Positions 8,452 through 16,889 of a stretch of DNA of 64,000 nt are shown here, in pieces. Every line of letters starts with the position of its first letter. Within the stretch, counting starts at the first letter, position 1. This DNA is from Candidatus Obscuribacterales bacterium. Lineage in GTDB: Bacteria > Cyanobacteriota > Vampirovibrionia > Obscuribacterales > Obscuribacteraceae. Location: NCBI GenBank assembly GCA_020054205.1, contig JAGVLS010000018.1, positions 1 through 64,000 of the forward strand, written 5' to 3'. Under the pieces are notes generated by a model. The model was not told where the DNA came from and made no database searches. It saw nothing but the letters and a program-made list of their open reading frames with translations. The translations under genes were made by a program, and so were the position numbers.

Positions 8452-8925
8452 TTACCAATTTGGTGGGTTACCAGGTATGCCGTCATCTAATGTATCTTGA
8501 GATAATGAATTAGATTTGGCTTGAATGCAGATATAAATAAGTTCGCTATCTGAGCTGCTGCGGATTGAGCGGATGCCGTCAGGGGCAATGCGTATAGAAC
8601 TTCCTTCTTCAACATCAATTATTTGGCTGTCTATTATCATTTGTCCTTTGCCGCTAATAATTATAAATAGTTCTTCGTTTTGTTTATGGCTATGAGTAAA
8701 TGGTACAGCTGTGCCGGGCAACATTTTATTCAATGAAACTTGCATGCCAGTTAGATCTAAATGATCTTTGATGAATAATTTTCCTTTAGCTGGACGATCG
8801 CGAAGAGGATGTTTGAACTGATAGGCTTGCAATTCATTTAGAGGTCCAGAATGTACTGCCGTGAAATTTTTCCCTGTTTGCTTTTTAATATCTTGGCTCT
8901 GTGCTACTTCTGCTAGATATCTCAT
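8452..8925 (-). CDS. Cupin-domain protein
   Basis: 157 codons with a single cupin_2 domain. Motif 1 is visible as GTAVPFTHSHKQNEELF (G-x5-H-x-H-x4-E), supplying His, His and Glu metal ligands; motif 2 is weak (IAPDGIRSIR, no clear His). The protein probably binds a divalent metal; substrate unknown. It is 10 nt downstream of the TetR-family gene and shares its promoter. In Bacillus, related TetR operators (LmrA/QdoR) control the cupin quercetin dioxygenase, a suggestive but unproven parallel; this protein is much shorter than that bicupin. Confidence 0.8.
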   Translation of the reverse strand: MRYLAEVAQSQDIKKQTGKNFTAVHSGPLNELQAYQFKHPLRDRPAKGKLFIKDHLDLTGMQVSLNKMLPGTAVPFTHSHKQNEELFIIISGKGQMIIDSQIIDVEEGSSIRIAPDGIRSIRSSSDSELIYICIQAKSNSLSQDTLDDGIPGNPPNW

Positions 8926-8935
8926 ACTATTCTCC

Positions 8936-9514
8936 TTATTTCAAAAAACTTTTTAAATATTTGCCTGCTATTTGCAATGGTTCACTTGATTGTTTGATTT
9001 GGCTAAGCATTAAAGCGCCTTCTAAAGTGGAAATGATGAGAGTAGCTAATTCGCCAGCGCCATAAGATGTTTTCATATCACCTTCAGCAATAGCTTCTTG
9101 AATGATTTTTTCAGTAAAGCTTTCAAACTGTTTGAAAGCTTTAGCAACTTTTCTTCTCATTATAGGCATGCTGTTATCAGCTTCAATAGCTGTATTCATT
9201 AGTGGGCAGCCGCCAGGCAACGGTGCATTATTAAATACACTTTCGAAGTGCTCAATAATAACCAATATTTTTTTTCGTCCTGTAGTGCAAGCAGAAATTT
9301 TTTTAAACATAATACCACCCGTGCGTTTGACTGCATATTCAAATGCTTCAGCTGCAATTTCATCTTTGCTCTGAAAATGATTGTATATGCCGCCTTTTTT
9401 TAATCCAGTGGCTTCCATGATGTCATTCATAGATGAGGCAGCATAACCTTTGGTATTAAAGAGTTCTGCTGCTTTTTCAATGATTTTTTCTTTGGTCTCT
9501 TGACCTTTAGTCAT
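8936..9514 (-). CDS. TetR/AcrR-family transcriptional regulator
   Basis: 192 codons. The N-terminal helix-turn-helix (residues 7-53) is canonical: KIIEKAAELFNTKGY, SMNDIMEATGLKKGGIYNHF, SKDEIAAEAF. The C-terminal ligand domain resembles the group that includes LmrA/YxaF and NemR (GCPLMNTAIEADNS-type segment). Two palindromes with the half-site AGACC/GGTCT lie over its own promoter (9547-9590), so it should repress itself and the cupin gene downstream. The inducer is unknown; relatives respond to flavonoids, electrophiles or drugs. Confidence 0.93.
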   Translation of the reverse strand: MTKGQETKEKIIEKAAELFNTKGYAASSMNDIMEATGLKKGGIYNHFQSKDEIAAEAFEYAVKRTGGIMFKKISACTTGRKKILVIIEHFESVFNNAPLPGGCPLMNTAIEADNSMPIMRRKVAKAFKQFESFTEKIIQEAIAEGDMKTSYGAGELATLIISTLEGALMLSQIKQSSEPLQIAGKYLKSFLK

Positions 9515-9546
9515 GATTTTTAAACCTTTTAAAACCCTGCGAAAAC

Positions 9547-9590
9547 AGACCGATTGGTCTTATAGTAAAACAGACCGTTCGGTCTGTCAA
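9547..9590 (-). promoter_or_regulatory. Promoter and two operators of the TetR-cupin operon
   Basis: Read leftward there is a perfect -35 TTGACA (9585-9590) and, 17 nt on, a -10 TACTAT (9562-9567). A 7-2-7 inverted repeat CAGACCGttCGGTCTG (9571-9586) fills the spacer and overlaps the -35. A second, shorter repeat AGACCgattGGTCT (9547-9560) covers the expected start point. Their centres are 25 bp apart. This geometry would block polymerase directly. The half-sites match those known for LmrA/QdoR- and NemR-type TetR repressors. Confidence 0.8.
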
Positions 9591-9605
9591 GGACGTTGTA
9601 ATGAT

Positions 9606-11321
9606 TTATTGCTTATTTAAATCTTTCTTGCTGTTATTGATATGTTTAGTCATCCATGAAATAAGCCCATCGGCAATATCAGGATCAAATTGCGCTTCTT
9701 CAAAAATTAAATGCTCAGCACGCCCAACAAAAACAAGATCTTTGTCTTTGCATTGTATTGCTTGATAGAGCGCGAGAGTTCCAAGAGGCTTGACTAATTG
9801 ATCGCTATAGCCTTGAAAAATAATTACAGGCAATGTTTTGATTTTTGCTGCATATATCAAATTATCATCCATAAATCTTTGGAAATTCAATAATTCTGAT
9901 GCTGATAATTTCATACGAAAGCTTGGATCTTCATGCCAGGCGTTACGTAATTCAGGCTTTTCTGTAGCTTGTTTTACTATTGTTTGTCCTATATCAAATG
10001 ATTCATGTTTGTTTTTTAGTAATTTAACAGCAACAGATAAAGCTGTAGATTTTGCGTGAAATCTCGCTCCTGAAGGTACTGAGCTTATTATGCCATTAAC
10101 TAAATGTGGTGAAATTGCTCCAACTCTAAGGGCTATTGCTCCTCCCATTGATTCACCCAATATAAATATAGGTGTGTCTTTGTAGTCACGTCTTAGTGCA
10201 GTTAAAATTCTCGTTAAGTCTAAGATGATGGCGTCAAAATCAGCTCGTTGATATAACAAATCATTTCGATAAGTCCCAAATCCCCGCACATCAAAGGCTA
10301 CTATTCCATAACCATCACGTATTAATCGTTTGGCAAATGGAGTATAAGCATGATGAGATAAACCAAGACCATGTACGGCAACTATTAGACCCCTAAGCGG
10401 AACAGTTGGGTCAAAATAAGCAAGGCCAGGTGCTTTGTCACGCCCAATGCTCACTTTAAACCAATTATTGAAATCATGAGGACGTGTTAGTGGCGCTTTC
10501 ATGACATTTTCAGGAATGTCTTTTTTTAAAAGATCAATTCCTATATTGCGATCGGCGTAAGCATTGGTTAATCCATACATTTGTTGAATTAGACTTTGTT
10601 TGAAAGATTCATCGACAGGTTGTTTTGCCTCAGCAATAATTCGCTCTTCATTTTGATGTCTAAAATTCCAAAAGACCTTTTTATATAAATCTATTGCTTG
10701 ATCTTTTTGTCCTAAGCTATCTACTGCCGAGCTCAGATTTAATAGGCTCCAGGCTAAGTGAGTACAATCAGGACCATATTTTAGTAAATCTAATTGGGCT
10801 AATTTAGTGTAATAAATTTTGGCTAGTTCAAAGTTTTTGTTCTGAACGCAACAAGCTCCTAGTCCCTCGTAAAGAGGAGCTAAGTCGCAATTCCATTCAC
10901 CAATATTTTTTTGTGCTATTGCTAAAGATTTTTGATATGTAGAAAAACTTTTAGATGTTTTATCTTCTAAAATCAAACAACATGCTTGTATTGCCAGAGC
11001 ATCAGCTTCATTCATGCTTCCAGGTTCAGCTAGCTTAAGCGCTTGCATGGCTTCTTTTTTAGCTATTGGCAAATTATCTAGTTGTGTATCGCAAATAGAT
11101 AGATTTACATAACAGCGAGCTTTATCCTGTTTAGCTAAATTGCCATTATTTACTAATTCGGCAACAACATTTTTTGCTTCTTCAAATTTGTTTTGCCAAA
11201 ATAAATCGTTGGCTTTAGCCGATAATATATTGTTTTTGTCAGCATCGGCAGCTATACATGAATTTATTGAGATAAAACTATAAATGACAATAAGGCAGGC
11301 AGAAAAAATTGATTTGTGCAC
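9606..11321 (-). CDS. Secreted TPR-alpha/beta hydrolase fusion (monoacylglycerol-lipase-like)
   Basis: 571 codons. Signal peptide at residues 1-25, a helical TPR region (about 35-225), then an alpha/beta hydrolase domain (about 305-560). The hydrolase has the oxyanion region VAVHGLGLSHHAY, a nucleophile elbow GESMGG with Ser391, and probable acid and base Asp507 (GYSDQLVKP) and His537 (GRAEHLIF). This is the arrangement of monoglyceride lipases and lysophospholipases. Location is extracytoplasmic. The substrate is not evident, and the TPR part may hold it to a partner or surface. The gene is divergent from the aldo/keto reductase. Confidence 0.85.
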   Translation of the reverse strand: MHKSIFSACLIVIYSFISINSCIAADADKNNILSAKANDLFWQNKFEEAKNVVAELVNNGNLAKQDKARCYVNLSICDTQLDNLPIAKKEAMQALKLAEPGSMNEADALAIQACCLILEDKTSKSFSTYQKSLAIAQKNIGEWNCDLAPLYEGLGACCVQNKNFELAKIYYTKLAQLDLLKYGPDCTHLAWSLLNLSSAVDSLGQKDQAIDLYKKVFWNFRHQNEERIIAEAKQPVDESFKQSLIQQMYGLTNAYADRNIGIDLLKKDIPENVMKAPLTRPHDFNNWFKVSIGRDKAPGLAYFDPTVPLRGLIVAVHGLGLSHHAYTPFAKRLIRDGYGIVAFDVRGFGTYRNDLLYQRADFDAIILDLTRILTALRRDYKDTPIFILGESMGGAIALRVGAISPHLVNGIISSVPSGARFHAKSTALSVAVKLLKNKHESFDIGQTIVKQATEKPELRNAWHEDPSFRMKLSASELLNFQRFMDDNLIYAAKIKTLPVIIFQGYSDQLVKPLGTLALYQAIQCKDKDLVFVGRAEHLIFEEAQFDPDIADGLISWMTKHINNSKKDLNKQ

Positions 11322-11368
11322 TTTATGTCCTCTAATTTATCTACTTAGGATAGTACAGGTTTTTTTAG

Positions 11369-11374
11369 TATAAT
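11369..11374 (+). promoter_or_regulatory. Probable -10 box of the aldo/keto reductase gene
   Basis: A perfect TATAAT, preceded by a T-run, lies 26 nt before the start codon. A matching -35 is poor. A ribosome binding site AGAGG follows at 11391-11395, 5 nt before ATG. Confidence 0.5.
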
Positions 11375-11400
11375 ATCAAGCCACATATAAAGAGGTAGGT

Positions 11401-12375
11401 ATGCAGAAAAGGAAGTTGGGAGAGCTTGAGGTATCATGCATTGGATTGGGATGCATGGGGATGACAACATCCTATGGTTATCCAGCTGATGAAGCTGAAG
11501 CAATAAAAGTAATTCATAGAGCTCTTGATCTGGGTGTCAACTTCTTTGATACAGCTGAGTCTTATGGACCATTCAAAAATGAAGAGTTATTGGGCAAGGC
11601 TTTAAAGCAAAAAAAGAATGAGGCTTTAGTTGCTACAAAATTTGGATTTACTTTTGAAGATGGACAATTGGTAGGGACAAATAGTCGACCAGAACATGTG
11701 AAAAAAGTTGCTGATGCTTCCCTAATGCGTTTAGGTAGAGATGTAATTGATCTTTTCTATCAACATAGAGTAGACAAACAAATACCTATTGAAGAAACAG
11801 TCGGTGCGATGTCAGAATTAGTTAAAGCAGGTAAGGTCCGTTATTTAGGCTTATCGGAAGCTGGATTAGAGACAATAAAAAGAGCAGATAAAGTCCATAA
11901 AATTACGGCCTTACAATCAGAATATTCTTTATGGGAACGCGGGCTAGAGTCCACAATAATTCCATTACTAAAAGAATTGAATATAGGGCTAGTGCCGTTT
12001 TCTCCGGTAGGACGTGGATTTTTAACCGGTACTATAAAAACTTTTGATGATTTGCCAGCAAATGATTATCGAAGAAGCGATCCTCGCTATCAAGGTAATA
12101 ATTTTCAGAAAAACATAGAACTAGTCGAAGCCATTAAAAAAATTGCTGCTAAATATAATGCAACTCCGGCTCAAATTGCTATTGCTTGGGTGTTGATGCA
12201 AGATAATGATTTTGTACCTATTCCTGGTACAAAGCGAATTAAATACTTGGAAGAAAATATTGCTTCTGCCGATATTATTCTTGATAAAAATGATTTATCT
12301 CAATTAGATGAGTTGGCACAAAAAATTTCTGGTGAACGTTATAACGAAGAACGTATGGCTTGGGTTGAGCGTTAA
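11401..12375 (+). CDS. Aldo/keto reductase
   Basis: 324 codons, full family length. The AKR tetrad is visible: Asp50 and Tyr55 (FFDTAESYG), Lys80 (VATKFGF) and His122 (FYQHRVD). The C-terminal NADPH-binding part has PIPGTKRIKYLEEN. The sequence belongs with the YajO/IolS/AKR13-like group (GLGCMGMTTSYG near the start), which reduces varied aldehydes and ketones with NADPH in the cytosol. It is divergent from the TPR hydrolase. Physiological substrate unknown. Confidence 0.95.
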   Translation: MQKRKLGELEVSCIGLGCMGMTTSYGYPADEAEAIKVIHRALDLGVNFFDTAESYGPFKNEELLGKALKQKKNEALVATKFGFTFEDGQLVGTNSRPEHVKKVADASLMRLGRDVIDLFYQHRVDKQIPIEETVGAMSELVKAGKVRYLGLSEAGLETIKRADKVHKITALQSEYSLWERGLESTIIPLLKELNIGLVPFSPVGRGFLTGTIKTFDDLPANDYRRSDPRYQGNNFQKNIELVEAIKKIAAKYNATPAQIAIAWVLMQDNDFVPIPGTKRIKYLEENIASADIILDKNDLSQLDELAQKISGERYNEERMAWVER

Positions 12376-12572
12376 TCTGAAACCGGGTGCTTGGCATCTT
12401 TAAAAAGTTTATTTATAAAGATAAAGGGGCATAAAATGAAAGTGGAAATGCCTGCAGCAATATAACAGTTGTTAAATTTGTCCTGCGTGTTGGTCTCCAC
12501 CCAACTGGTAACGTGACTCCATGCTTCTGGATAAGTCTCTTGAAAGCAGTGTTTTGCACAACCTGCAAATAG
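12372..12572 (-). pseudogene. Possible remnant of a small membrane protein
   Basis: On the minus strand the interval between TAG 12573-12575 and TAA 12372-12374 is open for 66 codons with protein-like composition: HCFQETYPEAWSHV, a hydrophobic segment CYIAAGISTFILCPFIF, and a charged tail KLFKDAKHPVSD. There is no ATG; the only usual start is a GTG at 12498-12500 without a ribosome binding site. Upstream of the TAG the frame again reads like membrane protein (HLAGILF). This looks like the 3' end of a gene interrupted by a stop. It overlaps the 3' end of the aldo/keto reductase by 4 nt. Confidence 0.3.
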
Positions 12573-12641
12573 CTATGTGAATAAGATTCCCGCTAAATGT
12601 CGGTGCTTTTGAGAGGCTTATCACTTTTAAAGGAAATAATA

Positions 12642-13439
12642 ATGTCATTAGAACACATCTCTTTATTTTGGCTTATAAAGTTTATTCTAATAACGCTTGC
12701 TCTTATTTTAATAGTTAAAACTCTCTGGAAAAAAGTGGTGGTTTTCGAATATCAAGTTGCTTTGTTGTATGACAATGGTGTTTTCAAAAGAATATTGGGT
12801 CCCGGTGCTCATCATATATGGAAATTTATAAGTACAACGTCGTATGTTGATATGCGCAAAAATAGTCTTACTATTGCCAGTCAAGAAATTATTACTGGTG
12901 ACAATGTTGTTTTAAAACTCAGTTTATTGGTTAGTTACAAAATTATTGATCCAGTAAAAGCGCTACATACAAGCCAGTCATGGTACAACGATATTTATGC
13001 TCTTTGTCAATTAGCAGCTAGAGATGCTTTGTCGTCTTTAAAAATAGATGATATTTTAGCCAAGCGAATAACACTTGGTTCTGAATTGCTAGAGACAGTT
13101 AAGCCAAAAGCATCTGACTTAGGAATTGAAATTGATTTATTGCAAATTAAAGATTTGATTTTTCCAGCTGATTTGCGCAAAGTATATAGCGATGTTTTAA
13201 AAGCACAAAAAGAAGGACAGGCGGCCCTCGAGCGTGCTCGTTCAGAGCAAGCAGCGTTGAGAAGTTTAGCTAATGCAGCAAGAATTTTAGAAGGTAATCC
13301 AGCGCTTATGAATTTGAGAGTTTTGCAAACAATTAGCGCTCAATCAGGGAATAATTCACCTACAATAGTGCTTGGTGTGCCGCAAGGAATTATGCCTTTG
13401 CAAAAAGGTAATGGTAATAATATTTCTGATATAGAATAA
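12642..13439 (+). CDS. SPFH/band 7 (slipin/stomatin-like) membrane protein
   Basis: The start is placed at ATG 12642 because AAGGA lies at 12630-12634; an ATG at 12597 in frame has no site. 265 residues: N-terminal membrane segment (about 5-27), SPFH domain (about 35-200; VVFEYQVALLYDNG, GPGAHHIW, VDMRKNSL), a short coiled coil rich in Ala/Glu/Arg (KEGQAALERARSEQAAL), and an oligomerisation tail (GNPALMNLRVLQ). Stomatin-type proteins form membrane-associated oligomers in microdomains. The usual partner NfeD protease is absent here. It is the last rightward gene before a run of leftward ones. Confidence 0.9.
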   Translation: MSLEHISLFWLIKFILITLALILIVKTLWKKVVVFEYQVALLYDNGVFKRILGPGAHHIWKFISTTSYVDMRKNSLTIASQEIITGDNVVLKLSLLVSYKIIDPVKALHTSQSWYNDIYALCQLAARDALSSLKIDDILAKRITLGSELLETVKPKASDLGIEIDLLQIKDLIFPADLRKVYSDVLKAQKEGQAALERARSEQAALRSLANAARILEGNPALMNLRVLQTISAQSGNNSPTIVLGVPQGIMPLQKGNGNNISDIE

Positions 13440-13440
13440 T

Positions 13441-14106
13441 TTATTCAATAACATATGTTCTATTTTCTGGCTTGAAGATAAGACATGTTTTGTCTGAGTC
13501 TATGAGTTCGACAATTTTATTGGCTACGTAATTTGTTGAATGCATGATTTTAAGTTTTTCTTGTAGAGCTTCGCCCGATACACCAAAGCGAGAAAGTGGT
13601 GTATCTGTTGATCCAGGAAATAAAAGTTTTATTTTGTATTCTGGATAATGTTCTTGTATGTTTTGAGCCATGATGGCAACCATTTGTTTGCAAAGCCCAT
13701 ATACTGCTGGGTCTTTAGGTGGATAAAGAGCATGCCGTGATGACATTTGTACAATGGTTGCATTTCTTTCCAAATATGATTTAGCTTCTTTTAGTAACAG
13801 CCATGAACCCTTCACATTTATTTTGAACAAGAGATCAAAATCTTCTTCTTTAGTATCAAATATATTTCCACGACGCATGATGCCAGCATTATTGATCAAT
13901 ATATTTATGCCTTGACCAATATCTGTTAGAGCTTGGCTGAGGCTATTTGCATTTGTCACGTCAGCAATGATATTGGTGACACCAGAAATTTCAATTTCTG
14001 GCTTATTAATATCGAGTGAATAAACTTTATCTCCACGCTCACTTAAGATTTTAGCTAGCTCAAAGCCAATGCCGCTAGCACCTCCCGATATCACTACTTT
14101 ATTCAC
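13441..14106 (-). CDS. Short-chain dehydrogenase/reductase
   Basis: 221 codons. NAD(P)-binding motif SGGASGIG (residues 7-14), NNAG motif, catalytic Ser in VQMSSRHA, and Tyr/Lys in VYGLCKQM. These are the features of a classical SDR, slightly short at the C-terminus. An acidic residue after the second strand (LDINKP) favours NAD over NADP. Substrate not identifiable. It ends 2 nt from the SPFH gene, which converges on it. Confidence 0.93.
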   Translation of the reverse strand: MNKVVISGGASGIGFELAKILSERGDKVYSLDINKPEIEISGVTNIIADVTNANSLSQALTDIGQGINILINNAGIMRRGNIFDTKEEDFDLLFKINVKGSWLLLKEAKSYLERNATIVQMSSRHALYPPKDPAVYGLCKQMVAIMAQNIQEHYPEYKIKLLFPGSTDTPLSRFGVSGEALQEKLKIMHSTNYVANKIVELIDSDKTCLIFKPENRTYVIE

Positions 14107-14143
14107 TTCTTATACCTGTGATTAGCATTATGACTGGATATCG

Positions 14144-14377
14144 CTAGTTTTGTATGTAGTTTTCCCAATATTCAGTACGTTCTGTCCAAGTGCAAGGAGA
14201 ATTTGCACAAATAAGAGTGACTTTGGAACCACTTACTTGATGGTTGGAATCGCCTGCTCCATCCCAGATTGAACTTGTCATTTCTATAAATTTGTCGAAT
14301 GTTTTTATAGGTTGTTTGCATTGAGGACAAATGAGCTTTTTCTCGGCAATTAGCTTTTTGAACTTAGTCTCGCTCAC
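14144..14377 (-). CDS. Small zinc-ribbon-like protein
   Basis: 77 codons. Two Cys pairs, C17-x2-C20 (ICPQCKQP) and C57-x4-C62 (ICANSPCTW), flank a middle containing SIWDGAGDSNHQVSG. This is consistent with one zinc ribbon. A good ribosome binding site (GAGGTAA on the minus strand, about 9 nt before ATG) supports the start. I do not recognise the family. It lies between the SDR gene and a small TPR-like gene, all leftward. Confidence 0.65.
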   Translation of the reverse strand: MSETKFKKLIAEKKLICPQCKQPIKTFDKFIEMTSSIWDGAGDSNHQVSGSKVTLICANSPCTWTERTEYWENYIQN

Positions 14378-14431
14378 AATTATTTACCTCTTTATGTCCT
14401 TTAAATAGGTAAATATTTTAGCAAATACAAA

Positions 14432-14842
14432 TTAGCTAGGGCTGTTATTATTATTATCAATTACAACCAAGCAGTTATAATTGCGTTTGCGTCGGCCTTC
14501 TTTAGTTTCTTGAGATAAATGCCGCATGTGTTTAACGCTTTCAATTTTGATAAGCGTATTGCTTATGCGTGTATCGTTAAGGGCTAGTTGAACTTCTAAA
14601 ATTGACTTGTAGAGAGCTTCTGCTTTGCTGTATTCCAATTCAAAACAATAAAATTCCGCTACATGATAGAGTGCATCTAGTAACTTTGTATCAATGCCCA
14701 TACCGTGGCTAGAGTCTCTAAGCATGCGTTCCATAACGCCGACTAATTTTTGAGCTTCACTTGTATGCCCACGCCAGTATGCATTAATGATGCGATCGAT
14801 GTAAGGTTCCCAATGATTGATATATGAGATGTGTTTATACAT
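14432..14842 (-). CDS. Small TPR-like helical protein
   Basis: 136 codons with no signal peptide. The centre has a helix pair of TPR type (residues 60-95; LDALYHVAEFYCFELEYSKAEALYKSIL). The C-terminus is Arg/Lys-rich and ends in an Asn run from an ATT/ATA-rich repeat in the DNA (14445-14460). A protein of similar size and design is encoded at 56965-57291, so these are probably a small family of cytosolic helical adaptors. Function unknown. Confidence 0.6.
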   Translation of the reverse strand: MYKHISYINHWEPYIDRIINAYWRGHTSEAQKLVGVMERMLRDSSHGMGIDTKLLDALYHVAEFYCFELEYSKAEALYKSILEVQLALNDTRISNTLIKIESVKHMRHLSQETKEGRRKRNYNCLVVIDNNNNSPS

Positions 14843-14890
14843 GTTTGACCCTTTATGTATATGTTTACTCAGTTGGCAATGTTGTCATAT

Positions 14891-14926
14891 GTTGAATATA
14901 TTTTTTGCGCAAAAAATATATTCAAC
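14891..14926. repeat. Perfect 36-bp palindrome
   Basis: The two 18-nt arms (GTTGAATATATTTTTTGC and its exact complement) meet at GCGC with no loop. One more base pair (14890/14927) extends it. Outside, weaker complementarity continues (CATAT left, ATATG right; CAATGTT left, AACATTG right), giving an imperfect cruciform of about 75 nt. It is not a terminator for either neighbour, since both genes point away from it. It could be an operator for a large symmetric protein, a recombination site or the remnant of a small mobile element. Confidence 0.85.
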
Positions 14927-14941
14927 AAGTATATGAAATAA

Positions 14942-14965
14942 CATTGTCTTTAGATTTAGACAATG
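14942..14965. repeat. 8-bp inverted repeat next to the 36-bp palindrome
   Basis: CATTGTCT and AGACAATG flank an 8-nt centre (TTAGATTT). The left arm shares CATTG with the outer arms of the neighbouring cruciform. It may be a regulator site upstream of the kinase gene; function unknown. Confidence 0.6.
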
Positions 14966-15161
14966 GCAAATAAGGAAAGTTCCAGCAATTAATGATTACA
15001 TTGACTTTAGCTAGAGATAGGATATGCCCCCGTGTATAAAAATATATGCCATACGTATCTTTTATATTTGCGATCGATATTATAAAAATTTTTCGAGATA
15101 TTTTTGAGCTCCTATTAGCTCTAAACTTGGCGGCTCTAAATATATTTGCAACTCGATTGAT

Positions 15162-16862
15162 TTGATAGAAATTTATGAGGACACGGCTGACAAGAGAAAG
15201 CCTATTAACTCACATACGGGAATGAGATTTAGGATAGAATTTTTGTTTATGCCAGAGATAAATGACGAGAATAAAAATAAAGCTATTGAAGAGCTAATTA
15301 AGACTCATGAATTATTGAATGATTTTTTCAATCATAATCCTGTTCTTTCTTTTATAAAAGATGATCAAGGCAGATATCTATATGTTAGCGATAGTTTTCT
15401 AAAGTTTTTTAGTGTGGAAAAGCATCAAGTAATTGGTAAAACTGATTTTGATTGGTTGCCGGCAAATATTGCCAAAGAATTTACTGACAATGACAATAAG
15501 GTGAGATCGACTAGAGGCATAATTGAAACAATTGAAAATGCTTCAACTAAAGAAGGAAGTATACGTAGTTTAGTAAAAAAATTCCCAATTTTATCTTCTT
15601 CTGGAAAGTGTTATGTAGGTGGTGTAGCAGTTGATATCGAAGCTAGATTGAAAGCTGAAGAAGAATTGACTGCCACTACAGCAAATCTAGCCTTAGCGCG
15701 TGATCAAGCACTGGATGCTTCCAAATTGAAATCAGCCTTTGTGGCTAATATAAGTCATGAACTAAGAACGCCTTTGAGTGGCATTCTTGGTGTTATAGAA
15801 TTGCTTCTAGAATCAGGACTAAATGAAGATCAAAAAACATTGGCTGAAACTGTCCAAAGTTCTGCTCAGGCATTACTTGCAATTGTGACAGATATACTTG
15901 ATTTGTCTAAGATTGAAGCAGGAAAATTGATTTTAGAAAATGTGCCATTTAACGTTCTTTTTCTTGTTCAAGACTGCGCGCGTCTAATGGCAGAAACAGC
16001 GAAAAATAAAAGTATTGTTTTTCGGACTAGCATTGATCAAAATATTCCAGAATTTGTGATTGGTGATCCAGACAGAATAAGACAAACGTTACTTAATCTA
16101 ATAAGCAATAGCATCAAATTTACTAAGCAGGGTGAAATAGTAGTAGATGTTTCTACGCAAGCAAATCAAAATGATGTTGTGACAATTTGTTTTACAGTTA
16201 AAGATACTGGCATTGGTATTGCAAAAGATGAGCAGCGATTTTTGTTTATGCCATTTACTCAACTTGATAGTTCTACCACTCGTAAATACAGTGGGACTGG
16301 ACTAGGGCTTAGTATATGTAAACATTTAGTTGAAATTATGGGTGGAGAAATTGGTGTTGAAAGTGAAGAGGCACAAGGGGCATCATTTTGGTTTAAAATT
16401 CCTTTCAAAAAGTTTGGCGCAGCAGCAACTGTTTCTTATCGTGAACAAATAGGAGCAAGTACCCTAATTTCAAGTAATAAACGGATTTTGGTTGTAGAGG
16501 ATGATCCGGTTTTAAGATCGCTTACTGTAAGACAATTAAATCATTTGGGGCTGCAAGCTGAAGCAGTAACTAGCGGTAAAGAAGCAATTGAAATAGTAAT
16601 GAAAGATTCTCGCTTTGATATAATTCTTATGGACTGCCAATTGCCGGATATTGATGGTTTCGCAGCGACACAAACTATTCGTGAATTCGAAAAAAATAGT
16701 AAAATAAAACATATTCCTATTATTGCCATAACAGCTTTAGCCATGAAGGGCGATAGGGAAAAATGTTTGGAAGCTGGCATGGATGATTATTTAAGTAAGC
16801 CAATTAGTATTCAACAAATGAGCGAAAAAATAAGTAAATGGATCTCTGTTTCTAACATATAG
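15162..16862 (+). CDS. Hybrid sensor histidine kinase with PAS domain
   Basis: Up to 566 codons from a TTG at 15162; in-frame ATGs at 15222 and 15249 are alternatives, and none has a strong ribosome binding site. Domains: PAS (about residues 48-160, [16 protein letters not shown]), short coiled linker, HisKA with His199 ([11 protein letters not shown]), HATPase with N, G1 and G2 boxes ([25 protein letters not shown]), and a C-terminal receiver with Asp491 (ILMDCQLPD). No membrane segment, so it is a cytosolic sensor. It starts a three-gene run with another kinase and a response regulator. The PAS ligand is unknown. Confidence 0.95.
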   Translation: MIEIYEDTADKRKPINSHTGMRFRIEFLFMPEINDENKNKAIEELIKTHELLNDFFNHNPVLSFIKDDQGRYLYVSDSFLKFFSVEKHQVIGKTDFDWLPANIAKEFTDNDNKVRSTRGIIETIENASTKEGSIRSLVKKFPILSSSGKCYVGGVAVDIEARLKAEEELTATTANLALARDQALDASKLKSAFVANISHELRTPLSGILGVIELLLESGLNEDQKTLAETVQSSAQALLAIVTDILDLSKIEAGKLILENVPFNVLFLVQDCARLMAETAKNKSIVFRTSIDQNIPEFVIGDPDRIRQTLLNLISNSIKFTKQGEIVVDVSTQANQNDVVTICFTVKDTGIGIAKDEQRFLFMPFTQLDSSTTRKYSGTGLGLSICKHLVEIMGGEIGVESEEAQGASFWFKIPFKKFGAAATVSYREQIGASTLISSNKRILVVEDDPVLRSLTVRQLNHLGLQAEAVTSGKEAIEIVMKDSRFDIILMDCQLPDIDGFAATQTIREFEKNSKIKHIPIIAITALAMKGDREKCLEAGMDDYLSKPISIQQMSEKISKWISVSNI

Positions 16863-16889
16863 TCTCATAAGGAAATTATTAGTTTAATC

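Larger units (their letters stand above)
14843..15161. other. Non-coding divergent region with palindromes
   Basis: 319 nt between the divergent small TPR gene and the hybrid histidine kinase. It holds the 36-bp palindrome (14891-14926) and a second inverted repeat (14942-14965), listed separately. The remainder is very AT-rich, with runs such as TATATGCC and TATTATAAAAATTTTTCG, and no open frame. It must contain promoters for both flanking genes. Confidence 0.7.

Noticed and set aside
12436-12462. 8-codon plus-strand ORF with good ribosome binding site
   Set aside because: Too short to support and antisense to the more protein-like minus-strand remnant.
14432-14470. ATT/ATA run as a tandem repeat of interest
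   Set aside because: It simply encodes the Asn-rich C-terminus of the small TPR-like protein.
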